From contig NC_017059.1 of assembly GCF_000284415.1 (NCBI RefSeq), positions 809,448-873,447 on the forward strand: 64,000 nucleotides of DNA. Reading direction: 5' to 3'. The stretch comes from Pararhodospirillum photometricum DSM 122. GTDB lineage: Bacteria; Pseudomonadota; Alphaproteobacteria; Rhodospirillales; Rhodospirillaceae. Shown one piece after another: positions 1 through 8,382 of the stretch; the first letter of the stretch is position 1, and each line of letters begins with the position of its first letter. The notes below the pieces were generated by a model. That model made no database searches. It worked only from the letters and a program-made list of their open reading frames with translations, and was not told the DNA's origin. The translations under genes and the position numbers were made by a program.

Positions 1-1
1 C

Positions 2-2071
2 CTCGCCGCCATCGAAAGCGGCGAGCAGATCGTGGTCGGCGTCAACAAGTTCACCGAAGCCGCCCCCAGCCCCCTCACCGCCGGCGACGGCGCCATCATG
101 ACCGTCGATCCGGCCGTGGAACGCGACCAGATCGCCTCCCTCGTCGCCTGGCGCCAAAGCCGCGACGCCGCTAAGGTCGCCGAGACCCTCGCCGCCCTGC
201 GCCGTGCCGCCGCCGACGGCAGCAACATCATGGAACCCACCATCGCCTGCGCCCACGCCGGCGTCACCACCGGCGAGTGGTCCCAGACTCTGCGCGACGT
301 CTTCGGCGAATTCCGCGCCCCCACCGGCGGCCCGGCCGCGCTCGATCGCCGCTTGGCCCTGATCGGCGTGGTGGCCGATGCCGACACCGCCCAGGCCTTG
401 CAAGCCTCATTGCAGCCCGGCCAACGGCTGGTCGATCCCGAGGGCGGCCTGTGGCGCTGGGACGGTCTGGTGCGCCGGCCCGAAGCCCAGGACGGCGCCG
501 CCGCCGCCCGCCTGGAAACCCGGCGCCGGCTGGCCGATCTGGAAGAAGCCATCAACGAGGCCGAGGAGCGTCTGGCCCTGGCCCGCGCCGAGGCCCAGAT
601 CCAGCGGGACCGTCAGGACACCCTGGCCAGCGCGGAACGCGAGGCCCGCGACGCCCTGCGGGCTGCGGATCGGGCGGCGAGCGAGGCCCGCAGCCGTCTT
701 GCCGCCCTGGAGCGCGACGCCGCCGCGGCGGCCAGCCGTCTGGCCGGGCTCGATGACGCCCTGGCCCAGGCCGACGCCGACCGCGAAGAAGCCGAGACCC
801 AGGTCCTGGAGAGCGAGGCGGCCCTAGACACCCTGGGCGACGCGCCGCCAACCCAGGCCGAGGCCGAAAGCCTGCGCACCGACCTCGCCCGGGCCCGCAG
901 CGCCCAGGTGAGCGCCCAGGCGGAGCACGACCGCCTGCGCCGCGAGACTGAGGAGATCCGCCGGCAGCTCGACGCCCTGCTGCGCGACGAAACCTCCTGG
1001 AAAGGCCGTCAGGCCGAGGCCCTGGCCCAAGCCGAGGAATTGGAAGGACGCCAGCAGACGGCCGAGGAGGCCCTGGAGGATCTGGCCGGCCGGCCCGAGG
1101 CCCTGGCCGAGCAGCGCGAGGTTCTGAGCCAAGCCCTGGAAGACGCCGAGATCGAGCGCCGCGCCGCCGCCGACGCCCTGGTCGAGGGCGAACGCGCCGC
1201 CCGCGCCGCCGACAAAGCCCTGCGCGACATCGAACGCGGCGAGGCCCAGGCGCGCGAAGGGCTGGTGCGAGCCGAGGCCAGCGTGGAGGCGGCGCGGGCC
1301 GAGTGCCGCACGGTCGCCACCACCATTGCCGAAAAACGCGACTGCACCCCCGAAGCCCTGGCCGCCGACCTGCCCGATGACGCTTCCCTCCCCCCCCTGG
1401 CCGAGGCCGAAACGGCGCTGGCCCAGGTGTTGCGCGAACGCGACGCCCTGGGGCCGGTCAACCTGCGCGCCGAGCAAGAGGCGCGCGAGTTGGAGGAGCA
1501 GGTCAGCACCCTGACCTTGGAGCGCGACGATCTGGTGGCGGCCATTGCCCGCTTGCGCCAGGGCATCAACGAACTCAACAAGGAGGGCCGGGCGCGGCTG
1601 CTGGAGTCGTTTCGGCAAGTGGACCAGCACTTCCAGGGCCTGTTCCAGCGCCTGTTTGGCGGCGGGCGGGCCCATTTGACCCTGGTCGAGGCCGAAGATC
1701 CCCTGGAGGCCGGCTTGGAGATCATGGCCAGCCCGCCCGGCAAGCGGCTGCAAAGCCTGTCCTTGCTGTCGGGCGGCGAGCAGGCCCTGACGGCCACCGC
1801 CTTGTTGTTTGCCGTGTTCTTGACCAACCCGGCGCCGATCTGCGTGCTCGACGAAGTGGACGCCCCCCTTGACGACGCTAACGTGGATCGCTTTTGCACC
1901 ATGCTGCGCGAATTGACCGACACCACCCGGACCCGCTTCCTGGTGGTGACCCATCACCGGATGACCATGGCGCGCATGGATCGGCTGTTTGGTGTGACCA
2001 TGGCCGAGCGCGGGGTGTCATCGCTGGTGTCGGTGGACCTGCGCCGGGCGGCCGATCTGGTGGAAAACTGA
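2..2071 (+). CDS. Chimeric ORF: acyl-CoA mutase C-terminal segment fused in frame to the C-terminal half of chromosome segregation protein SMC (5' partial)
   Basis: The frame is open from base 2, so the true start lies upstream; 689 residues are visible. Residues 1 to about 108 (to nt ~325) match the end of the catalytic barrel of methylmalonyl/ethylmalonyl-CoA mutases (GVNKFTE, PSPLTAG, GVTTGEW, FGEFRAPTG), which normally leads into a cobalamin-binding domain. From nt ~330 the protein becomes SMC instead: the second half of the hinge (ALDRRLALIGVVADA, GGLWRWDG), a long Ala/Glu/Arg-rich coiled coil, then the ATPase C-lobe with signature LSGGEQ (nt ~1765) and Walker B plus D-loop (ICVLDEVDAPLDD, nt ~1840-1875). 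The mutase B12 domain and the SMC Walker A half are both missing, so neither activity is expected from this product alone. Domain identities are from family knowledge. Whether the join is biological or an assembly error cannot be told here. Confidence 0.85.
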   Translation, partial: LAAIESGEQIVVGVNKFTEAAPSPLTAGDGAIMTVDPAVERDQIASLVAWRQSRDAAKVAETLAALRRAAADGSNIMEPTIACAHAGVTTGEWSQTLRDVFGEFRAPTGGPAALDRRLALIGVVADADTAQALQASLQPGQRLVDPEGGLWRWDGLVRRPEAQDGAAAARLETRRRLADLEEAINEAEERLALARAEAQIQRDRQDTLASAEREARDALRAADRAASEARSRLAALERDAAAAASRLAGLDDALAQADADREEAETQVLESEAALDTLGDAPPTQAEAESLRTDLARARSAQVSAQAEHDRLRRETEEIRRQLDALLRDETSWKGRQAEALAQAEELEGRQQTAEEALEDLAGRPEALAEQREVLSQALEDAEIERRAAADALVEGERAARAADKALRDIERGEAQAREGLVRAEASVEAARAECRTVATTIAEKRDCTPEALAADLPDDASLPPLAEAETALAQVLRERDALGPVNLRAEQEARELEEQVSTLTLERDDLVAAIARLRQGINELNKEGRARLLESFRQVDQHFQGLFQRLFGGGRAHLTLVEAEDPLEAGLEIMASPPGKRLQSLSLLSGGEQALTATALLFAVFLTNPAPICVLDEVDAPLDDANVDRFCTMLRELTDTTRTRFLVVTHHRMTMARMDRLFGVTMAERGVSSLVSVDLRRAADLVEN

Positions 2072-2083
2072 GGAAAAGGAAGG

Positions 2084-2118
2084 GAGGGGTCTGGGGAGGC
2101 CCCGCCTCCCCGGCCTTC
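2084..2118 (+). repeat. Palindromic repeat copy 1
   Basis: Forward orientation (GAGGGGTCTGGGG arm first), 13 nt after the SMC stop. The 10-bp arms have a C/G-rich loop and the hairpin is followed by a CT-rich tail. Confidence 0.85.
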
Positions 2119-2189
2119 TCTCTCTGGGACAGAAAACAAATCCACCCTATATTGGAAGCTCCCAGGGATGACCACGGAAAGGAACCCGG

Positions 2190-3551
2190 ATGACGACCTC
2201 TTATGATTACGATCTGATTGTCATTGGGGCCGGGTCCGGCGGTGTGCGCGCGGCACGGGTGGCGGGAAGCTATGGGGCCCGGGTCGCCCTGATCGAAAGC
2301 AGCCGCGTCGGCGGAACCTGCGTCATGCGCGGTTGCGTGCCGAAAAAGCTGCTGGTCTACGGCGCCCACTACGCCCACGACCTCGCCGACATGGCCGGCT
2401 ATGGCTGGTCGGTCAAGGAAGCCGCCTTCGACTGGCCGGCCCTGATCGCCGCCAAGAACCGCGAGTTGGAGCGCCTGGAAACCGTCTATCGTTCCTTGCT
2501 CAAGACCAGCCGGGTCACGTTGATCGAAGGCCACGGTCGCCTTGTTGATCCGTTCACGGTCGATGTGGATGGCAAGCGGCTGACCGGCGAAAAGATCCTG
2601 ATCTCGGTGGGCGGCTGGCCGAGCATGCCGGCGATTCCCGGCATCGAGCACGCCATCACCTCCAACGAGGCCCTTGACCTGATGATCTTGCCCCGGCGGA
2701 TTATCATCGTGGGCGGCGGCTATATTGCGGTGGAATTTGCCGGGCTGTTCCGCGCCTTTGGCGCCGAAGTCACCTTGGTGATTCGCAAGGACAAGATCCT
2801 GCGCGGCTTTGACGAGGATGTCCGCGACGCCCTGACCGCCGAGATGACCCGCCAGGGCATCACCATTCTCAGCGAAACCCAGATCGCCCGCATCGACAAA
2901 CTGGCCGATGGCTCCTACCGCGTGCGCCGCACCCCGGGGCCCGACATGGACGCCGATCTGGTCATGTACGCCACCGGTCGCGCCCCCAACACCTCGGGCC
3001 TCGGCCTGGAAGACGTGGGCGTGCGCGTTGATGCCAGCGGCGCCATCCCGGTGGACGAGTGGCACACCACCAATATCCCCAGCATCTTCGCCGTGGGCGA
3101 CGTGACAGGCCGGGTCGAACTGACCCCGGTCGCCCTCAACGAAGGCCTGAACTTCGCCGAGACCCAGTTCAACGACAACCCCCGGGTCATGGACTACGAC
3201 CTGATCCCCTCGGCCGTCTTCAGCCACCCGACCATCGGCACCGTCGGCCTGACCGAGGCCCAGGCCCGGGCACGCGGCCCCGTGCGCATTTTCCGCTCAC
3301 GCTTTCGCCCCATGCGCCACACCCTCTCGGGCCGCGAGGAGCAAACGCTGGTCAAACTGGTGGTCGATGCCCGGACCGACCGCGTGCTGGGCTGCCACAT
3401 GGTCGGCGCTGATGCCCCGGAGATTATTCAGGGCCTCGCCGTGGCCTTGCGCTGTGGCGCGACCAAGGCCCAGTTCGACGCCACCTTGGGGGTCCACCCG
3501 ACGGCGGCCGAGGAATTTGTCACGATGCGTCAACCTGTTCCCGAGCCCTAA
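2190..3551 (+). CDS. gor: Glutathione-disulfide reductase
   Basis: This 453-residue flavoprotein disulfide reductase is predicted to reduce glutathione disulfide with NADPH in the cytosol. The N-terminal FAD-binding motif GAGSGGVRAARVA (residues 13-25) is followed by the redox-active pair Cys44/Cys49 in GGTCVMRGCVPKK. A second dinucleotide fold has VGGGYIAVEFAG. The C-terminal dimer-interface motif HPTAAEEF carries the catalytic His-Glu pair. The MRGCVPKK spacing and overall length fit the plant/alphaproteobacterial glutathione reductase branch rather than lipoamide or mercuric reductase. The ATG at 2190 has GGAAAGGAA just upstream. The gene stands alone between two repeat copies, with an AT-rich TATATT upstream near 2148 that could be a -10. 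Mycothione or trypanothione reductase are less likely alternatives. Confidence 0.93.
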   Translation: MTTSYDYDLIVIGAGSGGVRAARVAGSYGARVALIESSRVGGTCVMRGCVPKKLLVYGAHYAHDLADMAGYGWSVKEAAFDWPALIAAKNRELERLETVYRSLLKTSRVTLIEGHGRLVDPFTVDVDGKRLTGEKILISVGGWPSMPAIPGIEHAITSNEALDLMILPRRIIIVGGGYIAVEFAGLFRAFGAEVTLVIRKDKILRGFDEDVRDALTAEMTRQGITILSETQIARIDKLADGSYRVRRTPGPDMDADLVMYATGRAPNTSGLGLEDVGVRVDASGAIPVDEWHTTNIPSIFAVGDVTGRVELTPVALNEGLNFAETQFNDNPRVMDYDLIPSAVFSHPTIGTVGLTEAQARARGPVRIFRSRFRPMRHTLSGREEQTLVKLVVDARTDRVLGCHMVGADAPEIIQGLAVALRCGATKAQFDATLGVHPTAAEEFVTMRQPVPEP

Positions 3552-3576
3552 GCCTTGTGGGGGGGGGAATAAGGAC

Positions 3577-3610
3577 AGGCTGGGGAGGCGCGGCCTCCCC
3601 AGACCCCTCG
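3577..3610 (-). repeat. Palindromic repeat copy 2
   Basis: Reverse orientation, 26 nt after the gor stop, between gor and the TetR gene. Confidence 0.85.
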
Positions 3611-3672
3611 TTTGCGGTGTTCGTTCGCACGAGGCTTCGCCCACGGTGGCAAGAAGGCGCACTGGTCACTGC

Positions 3673-3690
3673 CTGTACGGTTGTGTACAG
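3673..3690. promoter_or_regulatory. Perfect inverted repeat, candidate TetR operator
   Basis: CTGTAC-N6-GTACAG is an exact 6+6 dyad with a 6-nt spacer, 84 bp before the TetR-family GTG start. TetR regulators commonly bind such dyads in their own promoters. Its use as an operator is inferred from position and symmetry. Confidence 0.5.
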
Positions 3691-3773
3691 TTCGCTTCTT
3701 GTCATCGCGTCGGGCGAGACGCGTTCTTGATCGCACGTCGGGCAAAACGTGTTCTGGAGCAGGAGGACCAGCG

Positions 3774-4352
3774 GTGCAGCAAAAGCCTCGGGAACGCCTC
3801 GTTGAGACCGCTCTTCGGCTTTTCTTCCGAGATGGCTTCCACGCCACCGGCGTGGATCGAATCCTGGCCGAGGCCGGCGTGGCCAAAATGACGCTGTACC
3901 GGCACTTTCGCTCCAAGGATGATCTCATCCTCGCGGCAATGGAGCGCTATCGTAACGAAATCGCGGGATGGCTCGATTCGATTTTTGATTTGGCAGGCGC
4001 CAGTTCCGAAGAGCGGATCTTGGCACTTTTTGACCGCCTCCATGACTGGTACACGGGTCGAGCCCTGCCCGGCCTGCCCTTTCGCGGCTGCTTGCTGGTC
4101 AACGCATCCATCGAGTTCGCCCACCCCAGCCACCCCGTCCACAAGGCCGCCGCCGCGCACGTGGCGTCCCTGGAAGGGGTGATCGACACGGCGGTGCGCG
4201 CCGCCGGCTTGTCCGAGGACCTAACGGAGCGTCTGGGCCTCGTTGTCATCGGCTCTTTGGTGTCGGCCCAGATGTACCGCGATCCCCAGGTGTTCGATCG
4301 GGGCAAGGACGCGGCCCGACGCATGCTCCACGGGACGTCGGTGCCCGTCTGA
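3774..4352 (+). CDS. TetR/AcrR family transcriptional regulator
   Basis: A 192-residue one-component repressor. The N-terminal DNA-binding domain is clear: RERLVETALRLFF followed by a helix-turn-helix TGVDRILAEAGVAKMTLYRH (about residues 25-45). The remaining ~140 residues are a helical ligand/dimerisation domain with RALPGLPFRGCLLVNA, a pattern seen in TetR members near oxidative-stress or quinone genes. I chose the GTG at 3774 because AGGAGG sits at 3761-3766, seven bases upstream. The frame extends further to 3612, but that extra N-terminus is unlike any TetR protein. A perfect CTGTAC dyad lies in the upstream region. No adjacent target gene is evident; the upstream neighbour is gor and the downstream neighbour is convergent. 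The ligand is unknown. Confidence 0.87.
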   Translation: MQQKPRERLVETALRLFFRDGFHATGVDRILAEAGVAKMTLYRHFRSKDDLILAAMERYRNEIAGWLDSIFDLAGASSEERILALFDRLHDWYTGRALPGLPFRGCLLVNASIEFAHPSHPVHKAAAAHVASLEGVIDTAVRAAGLSEDLTERLGLVVIGSLVSAQMYRDPQVFDRGKDAARRMLHGTSVPV

Positions 4353-4386
4353 ACGATGATGCCTCCAGCCCCCTTTCGTTGTTGAT

Positions 4387-4812
4387 TTATAAAACAAAAA
4401 AGGGGTTTGGGGCATCGCCCCACACGGGCTCGGGCGGCAACCCGACAAAACTAGCGATGGTCCGCGGATTAACCGGCTTGGCAAAAAACCCCGTGCAGCC
4501 CAGGCCTTGACGCTCGGCCTCCACTTCAAGAAAACCAAAGGCACTCAGGGCAACAACCCGAGGATGATAATCCGGGATGTCGCGCAGGCCGTGCAAGGCA
4601 CGCCAGCCGTCAAACCCCGGCAAATCAATATCCACGACAATCACGGGAGGACGGAGCAAGGCCGCCTCCTCCAGGATCGCGTCCCCCGTTTCCACGGGAA
4701 TCACCGTCCAGCCTTCGTGGCGAAGGTAGTGGGAAACGGCCTCGCGATCATAGAGGTTGTCCTCGGCGAACAGCACGACAGGGGCCGGAGAGGGAGAGGA
4801 GAGGTTTCGCAT
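4387..4812 (-). CDS. Single-domain response regulator (CheY-like receiver)
   Basis: A 141-residue protein made only of a receiver domain. The acidic pocket is Glu17-Asp18 (FAEDN), the phospho-acceptor Asp61 lies in VVDIDLPGFDGW, the switch residue is Ser90 (ALSAFG) and the conserved Lys111 is in FAKPVNP. There is no output domain; it ends shortly after the last helix. A frame extension to a TTG at 4857 has no ribosome site, so the ATG at 4812, preceded by an AAGAGCGG stretch, is preferred. No histidine kinase is adjacent, so it is an orphan regulator that would act through protein contact. It converges with the TetR gene, with only 34 bases between the two stops. Confidence 0.82.
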   Translation of the reverse strand: MRNLSSPSPAPVVLFAEDNLYDREAVSHYLRHEGWTVIPVETGDAILEEAALLRPPVIVVDIDLPGFDGWRALHGLRDIPDYHPRVVALSAFGFLEVEAERQGLGCTGFFAKPVNPRTIASFVGLPPEPVWGDAPNPFFVL

Positions 4813-5216
4813 TTTGCCGCTCTTTCTGACGAGGTCTTGCAGTCTGGGGGACCACAAGGCGGTGTAAAAACCGTTCTCTCACCATAATGCAGGCGTCATG
4901 CCACCAGGGAATGTGCAGGGAAGACGAGGAAGAGCAGAAAAGAAGAAAGGCTGGGGAGGCTCGCCTCCCCAGACCCCTCGTTTCTTGAAAAAGGGGGGCG
5001 AAGGAGGGAAGACTCTTGCAGAGCCGTTGAGGGGAAGGGAGAGGGCGGAAAGAACACGCCATTGAGAACCTCGCGGAAGGTGACCGTCCGCTGCCGGTTT
5101 TCCTGCCTCCACTTCCCGCCCCCAAATGCCTCCTGAGAGACAGGCAATCACAGCCGACGCATCTAGCGTCGGCTGCTCTCCCAACAGGTTCTCAGGCTGA
5201 TGGATTTTTGTCGATA
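4813..5216. other. Intergenic stretch of about 400 bases
   Basis: It holds one palindromic repeat copy (4947-4980) and presumably the response-regulator promoter. I see no convincing coding frame, tRNA or terminator; the open frames here are GC-driven. Confidence 0.6.
4947..4980 (-). repeat. Palindromic repeat copy 3
   Basis: Reverse orientation with a TCG loop variant, preceded by a purine-rich AAGAAGAAAGG stretch. It is isolated in the intergenic stretch between the response regulator and the TIR remnant. Confidence 0.85.
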
Positions 5217-5995
5217 TTACTTATTTTCCCGATTTTTTTTGGCATCCATCTCTAATGAATTACTCAAGTGATAGCATATACTCTCTGCCAACTGATCTAT
5301 TGATGCACTTTTTTCATATTCAGACATTGTTATCGCGAGTTTTCCAGTGAGTTCTGAAGGAAGGTTCGATTGGTTTAAATCGTCTATTATAGCCGTTATT
5401 ACCTTCACTGAGTCAGTTTCGATTTCTTCTTTGTATTTTTTCATCCATTCGTTTTTTACCCAACCTGATTTTAGGCTGTTTTGAGACGCAAACAGAACAA
5501 CAAGATCCGCTTCATTAACGCCTTTAGAGACTTCCTGGACAATAACGGAACCATGACGAATTTTCCATTTATCCATCCAAAAAGTGGACGGCAACTTAAT
5601 ATTGACGCGATCCCTTAGGGTATTTAGTATTTCTTCCACATATTTAAGGTCCTCCGAAGAATATGAAATAAATATATTTGGAATTCCATCTTTTCCCCCG
5701 ATCTTTTGCCAGGGCAAATCTGGTCCTATAACGTTTACCCTGTTAAGGTGTATAAATCTCATCGTACTTATAGCGCTAGCTAGCCCTGGATGTAATAAAA
5801 ATACCGAATTTTCTGGGATTATATTTTCAAGAGTCCAGTCAAAATCCTGCGGCTTTCTAAAGTATTGATAGAACCCCCCTCCAGCAACATCCTGCCTTAC
5901 GTGCCCAAGAAGTCCAATATTGTAAAGCTCGCAAAATGGATGGGAATCTTCCGGAGGTATATGCGTTTTTTCAGAAAATAATTTATTTATAGCGT
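5217..5995 (-). pseudogene. 5'-truncated TIR-domain protein remnant (AT-rich, probably horizontally acquired defence-type gene)
   Basis: The recognisable coding sequence is about 258 residues. The C-terminal ~150 residues are a TIR domain: NIFISYSSEDLKYVEEI, a WMDKWKI strand, ADLVVLFASQNSLKSGW and a following WVKNEW, whose Glu sits where bacterial TIR NADases place their catalytic Glu. The preceding ~90 residues (CELYNIGLLGHV, FYQYFRKP, LLHPGLASA) resemble the C-terminal tail of some P-loop/STAND ATPases, tentatively the Sll1717-like family. The sequence is far more AT-rich than both flanks. Coding similarity stops sharply near 5995, where GC-rich DNA begins. No in-frame start exists in the AT-rich part; the frame only continues as antisense of the next gene. 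The ATPase half and start codon appear lost, so it is probably non-functional. Confidence 0.78.
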
Positions 5996-6101
5996 GGAGA
6001 GACCCGACACAGGGGGGCGACGCCGGCGAGCCCCCGCCGCCCCGTCCACCCCGCCCCCGCCCGCCCCGCCGCTGACCCGGCCCGCGCCAGGAGCCTGACC
6101 C

Positions 6102-6392
6102 ATGGGATGGTTTTCTTTTTTTGGCAAACGCAAGCCCAAGGCAAAGGGGGGGCCGCGTGATGCCCGCACCCAGGCCCTGTCCAACCTCAACGAAGTTCGG
6201 GAAACCCTCCTGACTCCCGAGCGCGAGGCCTTGTTGCAACAAGCCATGGCGGTGCGCCGGGCCAAAGCCAAAATTCTTGACTCCCTGACCGATGAGCAAC
6301 GACAGAAGCTCATGCTCACCGCCATGCGGACCTTGTTGCGCGAGGAAGGGGAGCCGCCTCCCGCACCGGAGCCGAAGTCCCGATCCCGCTGA
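6102..6392 (+). CDS. Small conserved hypothetical protein, 96 residues
   Basis: It begins MGWFSFFGKRKPKAK, a hydrophobic then strongly basic head. A helical middle (ALSNLNEVRETLL to LMLTAMRTLLREE) follows, with a Pro/Lys/Arg tail. There are no cysteines and no recognisable catalytic motif. The ATG has AGGAGC eleven bases upstream. The gene directly precedes the etf promoter, but a repeat copy and a promoter-like sequence separate them, so co-transcription with etfBA is not obvious. The GC bias of its codons supports it being real. I do not recognise the family; a small DNA- or membrane-associated helical protein is the most that can be said. Confidence 0.6.
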   Translation: MGWFSFFGKRKPKAKGGPRDARTQALSNLNEVRETLLTPEREALLQQAMAVRRAKAKILDSLTDEQRQKLMLTAMRTLLREEGEPPPAPEPKSRSR

Positions 6393-6421
6393 GGGGCCGT
6401 CGCCCCCCCAAAAAAAGGACA

Positions 6422-6455
6422 AGACTGGGGAGGCGGGGCCTCCCCAGACCCCTCC
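6422..6455 (-). repeat. Palindromic repeat copy 4
   Basis: Reverse orientation, 30 nt after the small-ORF stop, upstream of the etf promoter. Confidence 0.85.
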
Positions 6456-6483
6456 TTCCCCGGGAGGCCAACCCGGGGTTTCA

Positions 6484-6512
6484 TTGACTTCGCCGCTTGT
6501 GTTTCGTATTTT
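6484..6512 (+). promoter_or_regulatory. Candidate sigma-70-type promoter for etfBA
   Basis: TTGACT (6484-6489), a 17-bp spacer, then TATTTT (6507-6512), in the only AT-leaning part of the region and 141 bp before etfB. The spacing is optimal; function is inferred. Confidence 0.5.
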
Positions 6513-6653
6513 GCGCTGCACTCGGCCGTTGGCTGGGACCGGTCAAGGGAGAGATCCGGCCCTGGACCGGAGGTGAAGGGATCCAAGGGACCACGCCGGG
6601 GCGGGATCGCCTCCCGCCACGGTCAACGCCCACACTTGGAAGACAGGAACTCC

Positions 6654-7403
6654 ATGAAAGTACTGGTCGCGGTGAAGCGGGTCGTTGACTACAACGTCAA
6701 GATCCGTGTGAAAGCGGACAACACGGGGGTCGAGTTGGCCAACGTGAAAATGTCCATGAACCCCTTCGACGAGATCGCCGTCGAGGAGGCCGTCCGCCTC
6801 AAGGAAGCCGGCAAGGCAACCGAGGTCGTGGCCGTCTCCCTGGGCGTGGCCCAGTGCCAGGAAACCCTGCGCACCGCCCTGGCCATGGGCGCCGATCGCG
6901 GCATCTTGGTCCAGTCCGAGGCCGACCTTCAGCCGCTGGCCGTCGCCAAGATGCTGCGCGTGCTGGTCGAGCGCGAGAAGCCCGACCTCGTCCTCCTGGG
7001 CAAGCAGGCCATCGACGACGACGCCAACCAGACGGGCCAGATGCTGGCCGGCCTGCTGGGCTGGGCCCAGGGCACCTTCTTGTCCAAGTTGGACGTGACC
7101 GACCAGGGCATCACCGTGACCCGCGAGATCGACGGCGGCCTGGAAACCCTGGCGTTGACCCTGCCCGCCATCGTCACCGCCGACCTGCGCCTCAACACCC
7201 CGCGCTACGCCAGCCTGCCCAACATCATGAAGGCCAAGAAAAAGCCGATCGACACCGTCTCGCCGGCCGATCTTGGCGTGGATCCCAGCCCGCGTCTGAC
7301 GGTCCTCAAGGTCGAGGAACCGGCCACCCGCCAGGCCGGCGTCAAGGTCCCCGACGTCGCCACCCTGATCGAGAAGCTCCGTACCGAGGCGAAGGTGATC
7401 TGA
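6654..7403 (+). CDS. etfB: Electron transfer flavoprotein subunit beta
   Basis: A 249-residue ETF beta subunit. Together with EtfA it accepts electrons from acyl-CoA dehydrogenases and passes them to ETF-ubiquinone oxidoreductase. Family landmarks are the opening [36 protein letters not shown], the AMP-binding region [15 protein letters not shown] and [24 protein letters not shown]. The ATG at 6654 opens exactly at the conserved MKVLV and has an AGACAGGAA stretch upstream. The in-frame extension to 6573 matches nothing. EtfA starts two bases after this stop, so the two genes are translationally linked. Confidence 0.96.
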   Translation: MKVLVAVKRVVDYNVKIRVKADNTGVELANVKMSMNPFDEIAVEEAVRLKEAGKATEVVAVSLGVAQCQETLRTALAMGADRGILVQSEADLQPLAVAKMLRVLVEREKPDLVLLGKQAIDDDANQTGQMLAGLLGWAQGTFLSKLDVTDQGITVTREIDGGLETLALTLPAIVTADLRLNTPRYASLPNIMKAKKKPIDTVSPADLGVDPSPRLTVLKVEEPATRQAGVKVPDVATLIEKLRTEAKVI

Positions 7404-7405
7404 CC

Positions 7406-8341
7406 ATGGCTCAACTCGTTCTTGCCGATCACGACAACACCCACCTGCGCCCCGCCACCCTCAACACCATCACCGCCGCCAGCCGGCTGACCGGCGAGGT
7501 CCACGTGCTCGTCGCCGGCTCCGGCTGCCAAGGCGTGGCCCAGGCCGCCGCCGCCGTGCCCGGCGTGACCAAGGTTCTGGTGGCCGACGACCCCGCCCTG
7601 GCTCACCCCCTGGCCGAAACCCTGGCCCCCGTGGTGGTCGCCCTGGCCCCGGCCTATACCCACGTGCTGGCCCCGGCCACCACCACCGGAAAGAACGTTC
7701 TGCCGCGCGTCGCCGCCTTGCTCGATGTGGCCCAGATCTCGGAAGTGACCAACGTGGTCGCCGACGACACCTTCGTGCGCCCCATCTACGCCGGCAACGC
7801 GCTCGCCACCGTCAAAAGCGCCGATGCCCTCAAGGTGTTGACCGTGCGCGCCACCGCTTTTGATGCCGCCCCGGCCACCGGCGGCGCTGCCGTCGTCGAG
7901 AGCGTGAGCGTCACCGTGGCCCCCGGCGCCTCGACCTACCTGGGCCAGGAGCTTTCCAAGTCCGAGCGGCCCGAGCTGACCAGCGCCCGGATCATCGTGT
8001 CGGGCGGCCGCGGCGTCGGCTCCAAGGAAAACTTCGCCCTCATCGAGGGGCTGGCCGATGGCCTGGGCGCCGCCGTGGGCGCCTCGCGCGCCGCCGTGGA
8101 CGCCGGCTTCGTGCCCAACGACTATCAAGTCGGTCAAACCGGCAAGATCGTCGCCCCCGACCTCTATGTCGCCGTAGGCATCTCCGGCGCCATCCAGCAC
8201 CTTGCCGGCATGAAAGACAGCAAGGTGATCGTGGCAATTAATAAAGACGAGGAAGCGCCCATCTTCCAGGTGGCCGACTACGGGCTGGTGGCGGACCTGT
8301 TCCAGGCCGTTCCCGAGCTTTCAGCCGCGCTGAAGGCCTGA
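7406..8341 (+). CDS. etfA: Electron transfer flavoprotein subunit alpha
   Basis: A 311-residue ETF alpha subunit carrying the FAD. The N-terminal nucleotide-fold half ends in a Pro/Gly linker. The C-terminal FAD domain shows [12 protein letters not shown], the [13 protein letters not shown] loop, [14 protein letters not shown] and the closing [20 protein letters not shown], all diagnostic. The ATG at 7406 lies two bases after the etfB stop. A hydroxyacyl-CoA dehydrogenase follows 41 bp downstream, so the three genes probably form one operon for beta-oxidation or butyrate/hydroxybutyrate turnover. Confidence 0.96.
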   Translation: MAQLVLADHDNTHLRPATLNTITAASRLTGEVHVLVAGSGCQGVAQAAAAVPGVTKVLVADDPALAHPLAETLAPVVVALAPAYTHVLAPATTTGKNVLPRVAALLDVAQISEVTNVVADDTFVRPIYAGNALATVKSADALKVLTVRATAFDAAPATGGAAVVESVSVTVAPGASTYLGQELSKSERPELTSARIIVSGGRGVGSKENFALIEGLADGLGAAVGASRAAVDAGFVPNDYQVGQTGKIVAPDLYVAVGISGAIQHLAGMKDSKVIVAINKDEEAPIFQVADYGLVADLFQAVPELSAALKA

Positions 8342-8382
8342 CCCCGCAGCCGACCTGCCCCCCAACCCCGAAAGGTCGCAGC

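Noticed and set aside
1878-3227. Long minus-strand frame opposite gor
   Set aside because: It is a low-complexity Gly/His/Asp shadow of the gor and SMC frames with no family match, typical of antisense frames in GC-rich DNA.
5217-6521. Single long minus-strand frame of 434 residues covering the TIR region
   Set aside because: The upstream third is the antisense of the 6102-6392 gene and GC-biased noise; only the part from ~5995 downward is real coding sequence.
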